From NCBI GenBank assembly GCA_036339375.1, contig JAYZBC010000048.1:1-15121 (forward strand): DNA of 15,121 nt. The letters are read 5' to 3'. Below, piece by piece: positions 1-7,718 of the stretch. Below the pieces are notes generated by a model. The model was given only the letters and a program-made list of their open reading frames with translations. It searched no databases and was not told the origin of the DNA. The position numbers were made by a program, and so were the translations under genes. Source of the stretch: JAYZBC01 sp036339375 (GTDB lineage Bacteria; Pseudomonadota; Alphaproteobacteria; MPNO01; UBA2964). The first letter of the stretch is position 1, and the number at the start of each line of letters is the position of its first letter.

Positions 1-1717
1 GGATAATGGAATAGATACCGTTTTCGGTTATCCCGGAGGAGCAGTTTTGCCCATTTATGACGCTCTTTTTGCACAAAATGCTCTACATCATGTGTTAGTA
101 AGACAAGAAGGTGGAGCCGTGCATATGGCGGAAGGGTTTGCGCGTTCCACTGGAAAAATCGGAGTGGTTTTAGTTACGTCTGGTCCCGGTGCCACGAATG
201 CCGTAACCGGGCTCACAGATGCACTGATGGATAGTGTTCCAGTTCTCTGCCTTACAGGTCAGGTTCCTACGCATTTAATTGGCAATGATGCCTTTCAAGA
301 AGCCGATACCACAGGAATTACTAGACCCTGCACCAAACACAATTATCTTGTGAAAGACGTGAATGATCTGGCAAGCATCATGCATGAAGCTATTTACGTC
401 GCTAAAGCTGGGCGTCCTGGACCTATTGTAGTGGACTTGCCTAAAGACATATTGATTGCGGAGACGTTTTTTGTTCCAGGTCAAAAAACACAAGAAAAAC
501 ACAAAACCTATCGCCCTAAAATAAAGGGGGATAACGCAAAAATTTGTGAAGCCGTTGAATTGATAGCCAAGGCAAAACGTCCTCTATTTTATTGCGGTGG
601 GGGGGTGATTAACTCTGGTCCAAAAGCATCCAAGCTTTTGACTGAATTTGTAAAAATTACGAATTATCCGATCACATTAACCTTAATGGGTTTGGGTGCT
701 ATTCCTGCTTCAGATAAGAGATTTTTAGGCATGGTTGGTATGCATGGCACTTTTGAATCCAACCACGCCATGCATGATTGCGATGTTATGATTAATATTG
801 GTGCACGTTTTGATGATAGAGTTACGGGCTTGCTCTCTAAGTTTTCTCCAGGATCGAAAAAAATTCACGTTGATATTGATCCTTCTTCCATCAACAAAAA
901 CGTACAAGTGGACATTCCAATTATTGGTGATTGTGCTTCCGTTTTGGCAGATATGATTAAAGTCTGGAAGTCTAAGAAACTGCGTCCAAATGCTAGAGCC
1001 CAGAAGGCTTGGTGGAAACAAATTGAAATTTGGCGAAAACGTGATTGTTTGCGTTATCGTAAATCAAAGGAAACGATTAAACCTCAATATGCTTTGGACC
1101 GACTACAAACGTTAATCAAAGATAGAGACACTTATATTACGACTGAGGTTGGGCAACACCAAATGTGGGCAGCGCAATTCATTAAATTTAATAAACCCAA
1201 CCGTTGGATGACCTCAGGTGGTTTGGGGACTATGGGTTATGGCTTCCCTGCGGCAATCGGAGTACAAATTGCTCACCCAAAGGCTACCGTAATAGATATT
1301 GCTGGAGAAGCATCATTTCTGATGAATATTCAAGAAATGTCTACCGCTATTCAGTATCGTTTGCCTGTGAAAGTTTTTATTTTAAACAATGAATATATGG
1401 GCATGGTAAGACAGTGGCAGGAATTGCTTTATGGTGGTCGCTATTCAGAAAGTTATACAGCTTCATTACCGGATTTCGTGAAACTTGCAGAATCTTATGG
1501 TGCGGCTGGTCTTCGAGCTCAAAAACCTGATGAAGTTGATGATGTAATTATTGAGATGTTAAGTAATAAAAGGTTTACAATTGCTGATATTGTTATTGAT
1601 AAAACAGAAAATTGTTTCCCAATGATCCCGTCTGGTGCGCCTCATAATGAAATGTTACTTGGTCCTGAAGATGAGGCAGAAAAACCGGTATCTGAAGATG
1701 GTATGGTTCTGGTGTGA
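1..1717 (+). CDS. ilvB: Acetolactate synthase, large (catalytic) subunit, 5'-truncated by window
   Basis: This ThDP-, FAD- and Mg-dependent enzyme condenses pyruvate with pyruvate or 2-oxobutyrate, the first committed step of valine, leucine and isoleucine synthesis. The frame is open from base 2 and reads DNGIDTVFGYPGGAVLPIYD, so the start lies upstream and the in-frame TTG at 47 is internal. About 571 residues are visible, and roughly 20 N-terminal residues are missing compared with the usual 570-590. The catalytic glutamate that activates ThDP is in RQEGGAVHMAEG (Glu codon at 107-109). The central FAD region (GARFDDRVTG) and the C-terminal ThDP/Mg region (AGEASF followed by LNNEYMGMVRQWQ) are present. 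The usual GDGS is GEAS here, a conservative change I recall from alphaproteobacterial homologues. The regulatory subunit gene follows after 83 nt. The symbol ilvI would be equally acceptable. Confidence 0.97.
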   Translation, partial: DNGIDTVFGYPGGAVLPIYDALFAQNALHHVLVRQEGGAVHMAEGFARSTGKIGVVLVTSGPGATNAVTGLTDALMDSVPVLCLTGQVPTHLIGNDAFQEADTTGITRPCTKHNYLVKDVNDLASIMHEAIYVAKAGRPGPIVVDLPKDILIAETFFVPGQKTQEKHKTYRPKIKGDNAKICEAVELIAKAKRPLFYCGGGVINSGPKASKLLTEFVKITNYPITLTLMGLGAIPASDKRFLGMVGMHGTFESNHAMHDCDVMINIGARFDDRVTGLLSKFSPGSKKIHVDIDPSSINKNVQVDIPIIGDCASVLADMIKVWKSKKLRPNARAQKAWWKQIEIWRKRDCLRYRKSKETIKPQYALDRLQTLIKDRDTYITTEVGQHQMWAAQFIKFNKPNRWMTSGGLGTMGYGFPAAIGVQIAHPKATVIDIAGEASFLMNIQEMSTAIQYRLPVKVFILNNEYMGMVRQWQELLYGGRYSESYTASLPDFVKLAESYGAAGLRAQKPDEVDDVIIEMLSNKRFTIADIVIDKTENCFPMIPSGAPHNEMLLGPEDEAEKPVSEDGMVLV

Positions 1718-1800
1718 GTTTTTGTAAATTTTAGTGGGGCCCAAATTAAAACCTTATGAACGTAGAGCAGTATTTGCGTTGGTAAGTTTGGAGCAAAATA

Positions 1801-2304
1801 TTGGAAATTGTAGAAAGACATACAATCGCTGTATTAGTGGATAACGAAGCTGGTGTTCTAGCTCGAGTGATTGGTTTATTTTCTGGGCGTGGCTATAACA
1901 TCGAAAGTTTAACTGTAGCAGAGGTGGATCCTGAAAATTCGATTTCTCGAATTTCCGTTGTAACTTCGGGGACACCCATGATTATCGAACAAATCAAAGC
2001 ACAGTTAGAACGGTTGGTTCCCGTACACAATATCAGTGATTTAACCATAGACGGGCCGAGTGTTGAACGTGAATTGGCATTGGTAAAGGTAAAAGGGCAA
2101 GGCAATAAGCGTGTTGAGGCTTTGCGTATAGCGGACATTTTTCGTGCTCGTGCAATTGATAGTACTAATAACTCCTTCATTTTCGAGATTTCTGGCTCCA
2201 CTAACAAGTTGGATGCTTTCATAAGGCTTATGAAGCCAATTGGGCTAGTAGAAATTTCTCGTACTGGGGTTGTTGCTATATCCCGTGGCAAAAAGGGCAT
2301 CTAA
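1801..2304 (+). CDS. ilvH: Acetolactate synthase, small (regulatory) subunit
   Basis: The 167-residue protein matches the usual IlvH length. It activates the catalytic subunit and confers valine feedback inhibition. An N-terminal ACT domain (about residues 7-82) contains NEAGVLARVIGLFSGRGYNI, and a C-terminal domain (about 90-165) ends in TGVVAISRGKKGI. Residues equivalent to those linked to valine sensitivity in E. coli IlvH (N11, G14, N29, A36) are all kept here as N15, G18, N33 and A40, so I infer a valine-sensitive enzyme. The start is TTG. The frame has a stop at 1783-1785 with no ATG or GTG between, and a GGAG Shine-Dalgarno at 1790-1793 lies 7 nt before the TTG. Confidence 0.96.
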   Translation: MEIVERHTIAVLVDNEAGVLARVIGLFSGRGYNIESLTVAEVDPENSISRISVVTSGTPMIIEQIKAQLERLVPVHNISDLTIDGPSVERELALVKVKGQGNKRVEALRIADIFRARAIDSTNNSFIFEISGSTNKLDAFIRLMKPIGLVEISRTGVVAISRGKKGI

Positions 2305-2307
2305 AAT

Positions 2308-2367
2308 ATGGTTAAAGATCCGTTAAAATACTTGGCAAGTAAATTGTTAATTACTCAAACGAATTAA
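2308..2367 (+). other. Possible 19-codon leader-type ORF before ilvC
   Basis: An ATG directly after ilvH opens a 19-codon frame that ends in tandem stops (taa taa), 14 nt before the ilvC start. The ilvC Shine-Dalgarno begins right after these stops. Six of its 19 residues are branched-chain (V2, L6, L9, L13, L14, I15). Only a weak GGG at 2295-2297, 10 nt upstream, could serve as its ribosome site, and I see no clear terminator/antiterminator pair after it. It may be chance in AT-rich spacer DNA, or a short translated ORF coupling ilvH to ilvC. Confidence 0.2.
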
Positions 2368-2380
2368 TAAGGATCCCCAA

Positions 2381-3400
2381 ATGCGTGTTTTTTATGATCG
2401 AGATGCAGATGTTAATTTGATAAAGTCAAAAAAAGTAGCGATTGTAGGTTATGGTAGCCAGGGGCATGCTCACGCCATAAATTTAAGTGATAGCGGCGTA
2501 AAAGAAGTCGTTGTTGCCTTGCGTGAAAGTTCTGAAAGCATAAAAAAAGCAGAGGGAGCGGGCCTAAAAGTCAAGAGCCCAGAAGAGGCTGCCAAATGGG
2601 CTGATGTTGTAATGCTTTTGGTTCCGGATGAGCTGCAAGCGGCTTTGTACAAAAATGCTTTACATGACAATATGAAAAAAGGCGCTGCGCTTGCATTTGC
2701 ACATGGTCTTAACATTCACTTTAAATTGATTGAACCTCGGGAGGACATGGACGTGTTCATGATTGCACCGAAAGGTCCCGGGCATACAGTTAGATCAGAA
2801 TATCAAAGAGGCGCAGGTGTTCCGTGTTTAGTTGCTGTTGGAAATGACTCTTCAGGGACGGCGCAGGAAATTGCTTTGTCATATGCTTCTGCAATTGGAG
2901 GCGGTCGTGCTGGTGTTATCGAGACTACCTTTCGGGAGGAGTGCGAAACCGATTTGTTTGGTGAACAAGCAGTCTTATGTGGGGGGCTGACCTCTTTAAT
3001 TAAGGCCGGGTTCGAAACACTTGTTGAAGCAGGTTACGCCCCAGAAATGGCTTATTTTGAGTGTTTACATGAGGTGAAACTGATAGTTGATTTGATCTAT
3101 GAGGGCGGAATAGCAAATATGCGTTATTCCATATCAAACACTGCGGAATATGGGGATTATATTAGCGGTCCTAGGTTAATTGATGATAGCGTGAAAAAAC
3201 GAATGAAGGAGGTCCTGGACGATATCCAATCTGGACGATTTGCCAAGGATTGGGTTCTCGAAAATGCTGCTGGCCAAACGAGCTTTAAGGCTACCCGTCG
3301 GCGGGAGGCACAGCATCAGGTTGAAGAGGTTGGTGAACGTTTACGAGGAATGATGCCGTGGATTACAGAGAATCGACTTGTCGATAAGACAAAGAACTGA
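2381..3400 (+). CDS. ilvC: Ketol-acid reductoisomerase (NADP+), class I
   Basis: The enzyme isomerises and reduces acetolactate or acetohydroxybutyrate to the dihydroxy acid, the second common step of valine/isoleucine synthesis. At 339 residues it is the short class I form with a single C-terminal knotted domain. The N-terminal Rossmann domain (1-182) carries GYGSQG at 23-28. The cofactor loop holds R48 with serines 50, 51 and 53, consistent with NADPH preference. The Mg-binding acidic residues are D191 and E195 (ETDLFGEQ), and E227 and E231 (FECLHE). The active-site strand APKGPGHTVRSEY is intact. ATG at 2381 is preceded by AAGGA (2369-2373) with 7 nt spacing. It lies 76 nt after ilvH and is probably co-transcribed with it. 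Confidence 0.98.
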   Translation: MRVFYDRDADVNLIKSKKVAIVGYGSQGHAHAINLSDSGVKEVVVALRESSESIKKAEGAGLKVKSPEEAAKWADVVMLLVPDELQAALYKNALHDNMKKGAALAFAHGLNIHFKLIEPREDMDVFMIAPKGPGHTVRSEYQRGAGVPCLVAVGNDSSGTAQEIALSYASAIGGGRAGVIETTFREECETDLFGEQAVLCGGLTSLIKAGFETLVEAGYAPEMAYFECLHEVKLIVDLIYEGGIANMRYSISNTAEYGDYISGPRLIDDSVKKRMKEVLDDIQSGRFAKDWVLENAAGQTSFKATRRREAQHQVEEVGERLRGMMPWITENRLVDKTKN

Positions 3401-3605
3401 TTAAAGTCTATAATCTCATGAGTTTTTAAAAAAGAAAGTTTTAACTTTAGATTAACAACCTCTTAGTGAGAGACATAAATTTTGGTTTAAAGTTGATTAT
3501 TGGGAGACATAAAACTCTATAGAAAAGCAAATTTTAATCAGCTAAATCAAGAGGGTTAAATTTTTGCAAATTTGTCAACATTTAACTGGTAAGGGGAGCT
3601 GAGTG
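3401..3605 (+). other. 205-nt AT-rich spacer before leuA with a 10-bp direct repeat
   Basis: This is the longest gap in the biosynthetic cluster, so leuA may have its own promoter or leader. GAGACATAAA occurs twice, at 3470-3479 and 3504-3513 (34-bp period). AAAGTT-TT-AACTTT at 3435-3448 is a perfect but GC-free palindrome. A weak promoter-like pair, TTGATT (3493-3498) and TCTATA (3516-3521), is separated by 17 bp. I see no GC-rich terminator, T-box or convincing leucine leader peptide. Confidence 0.35.
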
Positions 3606-5159
3606 ATGAACACCAGCACCAATCCAAAAAAAATAAAGATTTTTGATACAACTCTTCGTGACGGGGAGCAATCCCCGGGTGCTTCTATGAACCTTGAGGA
3701 GAAGTTACGTATTGCTGAAGTATTAGAAGAAATGGGTGTTGACGTTATAGAGGCTGGTTTCCCAATTGCCTCAAATGGCGACTTTGAAGCCGTTTGCGAG
3801 GTGGCAAAGCTAGTAAAAAATTCTGTCGTATGTGGTTTGGCTCGCTCCGGTCGTGCAGATATTGAAAGGGCCGCCGATGCTTTAAAACCGGGTATTAGGA
3901 CCCGCATCCATACTTTTATTTCGACTAGTTCTTTGCACATGAAATACAAACTACAAATGGAGCCAGATGAGGTTTACAACGCTGTTATTGATAGTGTCAG
4001 CTATGCACGCAATTTTACTAATGATGTTGAATGGTCTCCGGAAGACGGTTCACGAACCGAACATGATTTTTTGTGCCGTTGTGTAGAGGCCGCAATAAAC
4101 GCTGGTGCAACAACCATCAATATTCCTGATACAGTAGGATATTCAATACCGGAAGAATTTGGGAAATTGATAGCGATGTTAGTTGAACGCGTACCTAACA
4201 GCGAAAAAGCAGTATTCTCTACACATTGCCATAACGATTTAGGGCTTGCTGTAGCTAACTCCCTGGCAGGAGTTATGAATGGTGCAAGGCAAGTGGAATG
4301 TACGGTAAATGGACTTGGGGAACGTGCTGGCAATGCTGCCTTAGAAGAAATAGTTATGGCCTTAAGAACCCGTTCTGACAAAATCCCTTTTACAACAAGC
4401 TTGGATACAAAGTGCATAACGCGTGCCTCAAAACTTGTTTCAACAATAACGGGTTTTACAGTCCAACCGAATAAAGCGATTGTGGGAGCCAATGCTTTTG
4501 CCCATGAAGCTGGAATTCACCAAGATGGGGTCCTGAAACATGCACAAACATATGAAATAATGACCCCAGATTCTGTAGGTTTAACCAAATCCAAACTGGT
4601 AATGGGAAAACACTCTGGTCGCCATGCGTTTCGTGTCAAGCTTAATGAAATGGGTTATGAGCTTGGCGAAAATGCTGTACAAGATGCATTTCGGAGGTTT
4701 AAGGACCTTGCCGATAAGAAAAAAGATATTTATGACGAAGACATTGTAGCGTTAGTTGATGACGAGGTGCTTCGTGCGAACGACGCTATAAAATTTAAAT
4801 CCTTGCTGGTAGTATGTGGATCGAAGGGTCCACAAACAGCCGAATTAGAAATAGATGTTGATGGAGAAATACTTTTGACCAAAGCCGAAGGAGATGGTCC
4901 CGTTGATGCAACGTTTAACGCAATAAAGGACCTGGTTCCTCATGATGCTCGCCTACTGCTCTATCAGGTCAATGCCGTTACAGAGGGAACTGATGCTCAG
5001 GCGGAGGTGACAGTTAGGCTGGAGGAAAATGGTAAAACCGTAAATGGTCAAGGGGCTGATACGGATACAATGGTTGCGTCAGCAAGGGCGTATGTTAATG
5101 CCTTGAATAAACTTTTGGTAAAACGTAAAAAGACAGCGCCGGGGGCACTGTCAGCTTGA
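3606..5159 (+). CDS. leuA: 2-Isopropylmalate synthase
   Basis: This enzyme condenses acetyl-CoA with 2-oxoisovalerate, the first step specific to leucine. At 517 residues it is the standard long bacterial form. A TIM-barrel (about 8-280) carries FDTTLRDGEQSPG with metal-binding D14, the metal histidines in STHCHND (H207, H209) and GLGERAGNA with N243. The linker has MGKHSGRH (333-340). The C-terminal LeuA allosteric domain (about 385-510) is present, so leucine feedback is expected. A GTG at 3603 is also in frame, but GGGGAG (3593-3598) sits 7 nt from the ATG at 3606 and only 4 nt from the GTG, so I chose the ATG. It follows ilvC by about 205 nt and precedes mreB by 44 nt. Confidence 0.97.
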   Translation: MNTSTNPKKIKIFDTTLRDGEQSPGASMNLEEKLRIAEVLEEMGVDVIEAGFPIASNGDFEAVCEVAKLVKNSVVCGLARSGRADIERAADALKPGIRTRIHTFISTSSLHMKYKLQMEPDEVYNAVIDSVSYARNFTNDVEWSPEDGSRTEHDFLCRCVEAAINAGATTINIPDTVGYSIPEEFGKLIAMLVERVPNSEKAVFSTHCHNDLGLAVANSLAGVMNGARQVECTVNGLGERAGNAALEEIVMALRTRSDKIPFTTSLDTKCITRASKLVSTITGFTVQPNKAIVGANAFAHEAGIHQDGVLKHAQTYEIMTPDSVGLTKSKLVMGKHSGRHAFRVKLNEMGYELGENAVQDAFRRFKDLADKKKDIYDEDIVALVDDEVLRANDAIKFKSLLVVCGSKGPQTAELEIDVDGEILLTKAEGDGPVDATFNAIKDLVPHDARLLLYQVNAVTEGTDAQAEVTVRLEENGKTVNGQGADTDTMVASARAYVNALNKLLVKRKKTAPGALSA

Positions 5160-5203
5160 AATTTTCACGGGATGTGAGTGCAAAATGAAGGAAAAGTTAA
5201 TTT

Positions 5204-6244
5204 ATGTTCTCTAGAATTTTGGGCATGCTATCTGCTGACATGGCGATTGACTTGGGTACGGCCAATACTTTGGTCTATGTCAAAGGAAAAGGAATTGTCC
5301 TCAATGAGCCCTCGGTTGTTGCAATTGCGAACGTAAAAGGTAAAAAAGCAGTTTTGGCTGTGGGTGATGAGGCCAAAATGATGCTCGGCCGCACTCCCGG
5401 TAACATAGAGGCTATACGTCCTCTTCGTGATGGTGTTATAGCGGATTTCGAAGTTGCTGAAGAAATGATTAAACACTTCATTCGAAAGGTACATAATCGC
5501 CGGGGTTTCGCAAGCCCTCAAATTATTGTTGCTGTACCTTCTGGGTCAACCGCTGTAGAGCGCCGCGCAATTCAAGAATCTACTGAAAGCGCTGGTGCTC
5601 GGCGCGTTTTTTTAATTGAAGAACCGATGGCAGCCGCAATTGGCGCCGGACTCCCAGTAACGGAACCCACGGGGTCTATGGTCGTTGATGTAGGAGGAGG
5701 TACGACCGAAGTTGCGGTTCTATCCCTTGGAGGTCTTGTTTATTCCCGTTCTGTTAGAATAGGTGGCGATAAAATGGATGAAGCCATCGCGGGTTATATT
5801 CGCCGGAACCATAACCTTTTGGTTGGAGAAAGTAGTTCAGAGCGTATTAAAAAGGAAATCGGTTCAGCATGCATTCCTCCTGACGGTGAGGGCGAATCAA
5901 TGGAAATAAAAGGCCGCGACCTTATGAATGGTGTGCCTAAAGAAATTTTAATTTCTGAACGACAGATTGCAGAAAGCTTAGCGGAACCGGTAGGTGCAAT
6001 AATTGAGGCTGTAAAAGTCGCTCTTGAAAATACAGCACCTGAATTGGCTGCCGATATTGTAGATAAAGGGATTGTACTTACGGGTGGTGGTGCATTACTT
6101 GGAAACCTTGATTTAATTTTGCGGCACTCTACTGGCCTTCCGGTGTCCATTGCAGAGGAACCATTATCTTGTGTGGCTCTCGGCACGGGTCAATGTCTTG
6201 AAGAGATGAAAGCTTTAAAAAGCGTTTTGTCGTCGATGTACTAA
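5204..6244 (+). CDS. mreB: Rod shape-determining actin homologue MreB
   Basis: MreB forms membrane-bound filaments that guide lateral wall synthesis by the Rod complex. Its 346 residues match the family. The N-terminus MFSRILGMLSAD resembles the amphipathic membrane-binding helix of gammaproteobacterial MreB. Actin-fold ATPase motifs are present: phosphate-1 DLGTAN (16-21), phosphate-2 VDVGGGTTEV (161-170), the catalytic region IEEPMAAAIGAGLP (138-151) and adenosine-site TGGGALLG (293-300). AAGGA (5188-5192) lies 11 nt before the ATG, slightly far. It is the first gene of the elongasome block, only 44 nt after leuA with no visible terminator, so read-through from the amino-acid genes is possible. 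Confidence 0.98.
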   Translation: MFSRILGMLSADMAIDLGTANTLVYVKGKGIVLNEPSVVAIANVKGKKAVLAVGDEAKMMLGRTPGNIEAIRPLRDGVIADFEVAEEMIKHFIRKVHNRRGFASPQIIVAVPSGSTAVERRAIQESTESAGARRVFLIEEPMAAAIGAGLPVTEPTGSMVVDVGGGTTEVAVLSLGGLVYSRSVRIGGDKMDEAIAGYIRRNHNLLVGESSSERIKKEIGSACIPPDGEGESMEIKGRDLMNGVPKEILISERQIAESLAEPVGAIIEAVKVALENTAPELAADIVDKGIVLTGGGALLGNLDLILRHSTGLPVSIAEEPLSCVALGTGQCLEEMKALKSVLSSMY

Positions 6245-6316
6245 AGATAAAAAATTAGCAATGGAATAAAATCTAAGCTGGTAATATTTTGGTCTTTTTA
6301 AAAATTTGTACTAGTG

Positions 6317-7177
6317 ATGATAAAAAATAGGTTATCTTTGTTGCGTGCAGCGGCACCACTAAAAATGTTAGCCCAACGTTTTGGGTTTATGATTTTGGTT
6401 TTAGCGGCCATCGGTATTATGGTTTTAAATAAAACCGAAACAGCTGGTGTCGAACGAATATCTAATTTTGTAATTGATATTTTTGCTCCGGTAATGGATG
6501 TCATTTCACGGCCTGCTGAGGCTACCAACAATGCTATCCAATCAATCAAAGAATTAGCAGCGTTACGAGATGATAATAAGCGGTTACGGCACGAAAATGC
6601 CCGGTTGCAAGTGTGGAAACAATCAGCCCAACGCTTGGTGGCAGAAAATAAAATTCTTTCAGAATTACTTAATTACAAACCGCCACCTAAGACGCTGAAA
6701 ATAGCAGGAAGGGTTATAGCGGATTCTGGTGGTGCTTTCGTACGTTCAATGATTGTTAATGTGGGAAGACGAGATGGGGTTCGGAAGGGACAGGCGGTAG
6801 TGACAGGTGCTGGCTTGGCGGGCAGAATTATCATTGCAGGTCGAAGGTCTTCAAGGGTTCTCTTGATTACGGATATAAATTCTAGAGTCCCAGTTTTATT
6901 GGAAGAGTCCCGTGATCGCGCTATTTTGTCCGGAGACAATAGCGGATCACCTCGTTTGATTTTTCTTACTGAAACTGTGCCGGTAAAAGTGGGAGATAAG
7001 GTTGTTACCTCGGGGCATGGGGGTATTTTTATGCCTGGTTTACAGGTAGGGAGGGTGAAATCAATCCAATCCAATTTGGTCAAAATAGCTACCTATGTCG
7101 GTTTTGACCATCTCGAAAATGTGCGAATTTTAGACACTGGAAAAGTCATAAAATTACCGCTTAGCGATCAACCCTAA
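6317..7177 (+). CDS. mreC: Rod complex scaffold protein MreC
   Basis: MreC is a single-pass inner-membrane protein whose periplasmic part activates PBP2-RodA. Its 286 residues are typical. It has a short cytoplasmic N-terminus, a membrane segment at about 22-38 (FGFMILVLAAIGIMVLN), a coiled coil at about 70-118 (REN-type heptads such as LRDDNKRLRHENARL), then the beta-rich MreC domain (about 125-278) with VNVGRRDGVRKGQAVV and VGDKVVTSGHGGIFMPGL. GTG at 6314 is directly followed by ATG at 6317. No clear Shine-Dalgarno separates them, and I prefer the ATG. It lies 72 nt after mreB and 24 nt before mreD. Confidence 0.95.
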   Translation: MIKNRLSLLRAAAPLKMLAQRFGFMILVLAAIGIMVLNKTETAGVERISNFVIDIFAPVMDVISRPAEATNNAIQSIKELAALRDDNKRLRHENARLQVWKQSAQRLVAENKILSELLNYKPPPKTLKIAGRVIADSGGAFVRSMIVNVGRRDGVRKGQAVVTGAGLAGRIIIAGRRSSRVLLITDINSRVPVLLEESRDRAILSGDNSGSPRLIFLTETVPVKVGDKVVTSGHGGIFMPGLQVGRVKSIQSNLVKIATYVGFDHLENVRILDTGKVIKLPLSDQP

Positions 7178-7201
7178 TTTGACGAATATTGGAATTGGAT
7201 A

Positions 7202-7717
7202 ATGAATATTTTTTTGTCTTACCAGTTCAACGCCCTAGTTCGAATCGTCGTTGCATGTGCTCTGGTTGTATTTCTGGTTTTGTTATCAGTAACTCCAATT
7301 TATTTACCTGGGTACCCCCAGGTAGCGCCAAATTTTCTTTTGATGGCGGTATTTTTTTGGGCTGTCCATCGTTCGGAGTTGCTTCCAGCTGTTATGGTAT
7401 TTTTTGTTGGACTCTTACAAGATATTTTGGTCGGTATGCCATTAGGTTTCAATGCGATAATTTTAATCTTGATTCGAGCCTTGGCTGTTTCTCAAAAGCG
7501 GGTATTCCTTGGTAAATCTTTTTTAATGCTTTGGTGGGGTTTTGGTTTAGTTGCATTTTTGGCAGCATTTGGCCTATGGATTCTAACTATAATTTATAAC
7601 CAAATTTTTCTTGATCCTCGACCTATTTTATTTCAAGCGTCGTTAACCATAGTGATTTTTCCAGTCGTTTCTTGGTTTTTCGCCTGGTTAAACCTCAAAA
7701 TATTTCCAAAGAACTGA
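7202..7717 (+). CDS. mreD: Rod shape-determining membrane protein MreD
   Basis: The 171-residue, very hydrophobic protein has about five predicted membrane segments, roughly residues 12-34, 43-60, 61-80, 104-128 and 145-165. The family signature region LLMAVFFWAVHR and GLLQDILVGMPLGFNAI is clear. MreD is an integral partner of MreC in the Rod complex; its biochemical activity is not established. GGA triplets at 7191-7193 and 7197-7199 are the only ribosome-site candidates. The stop codon ends one base before the mrdA ATG, indicating translational coupling. Confidence 0.93.
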   Translation: MNIFLSYQFNALVRIVVACALVVFLVLLSVTPIYLPGYPQVAPNFLLMAVFFWAVHRSELLPAVMVFFVGLLQDILVGMPLGFNAIILILIRALAVSQKRVFLGKSFLMLWWGFGLVAFLAAFGLWILTIIYNQIFLDPRPILFQASLTIVIFPVVSWFFAWLNLKIFPKN

Positions 7718-7718
7718 T

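Noticed and set aside
1893..2300. 135-codon frame on the minus strand opposite ilvH
   Set aside because: It is an antisense shadow of ilvH with no ribosome site or family resemblance.
3466..3522. GTG-initiated 18-codon frame before leuA with several Leu/Ile codons
   Set aside because: No Shine-Dalgarno, a non-ATG start and no terminator pair afterwards; more likely chance in AT-rich DNA than an attenuator peptide.
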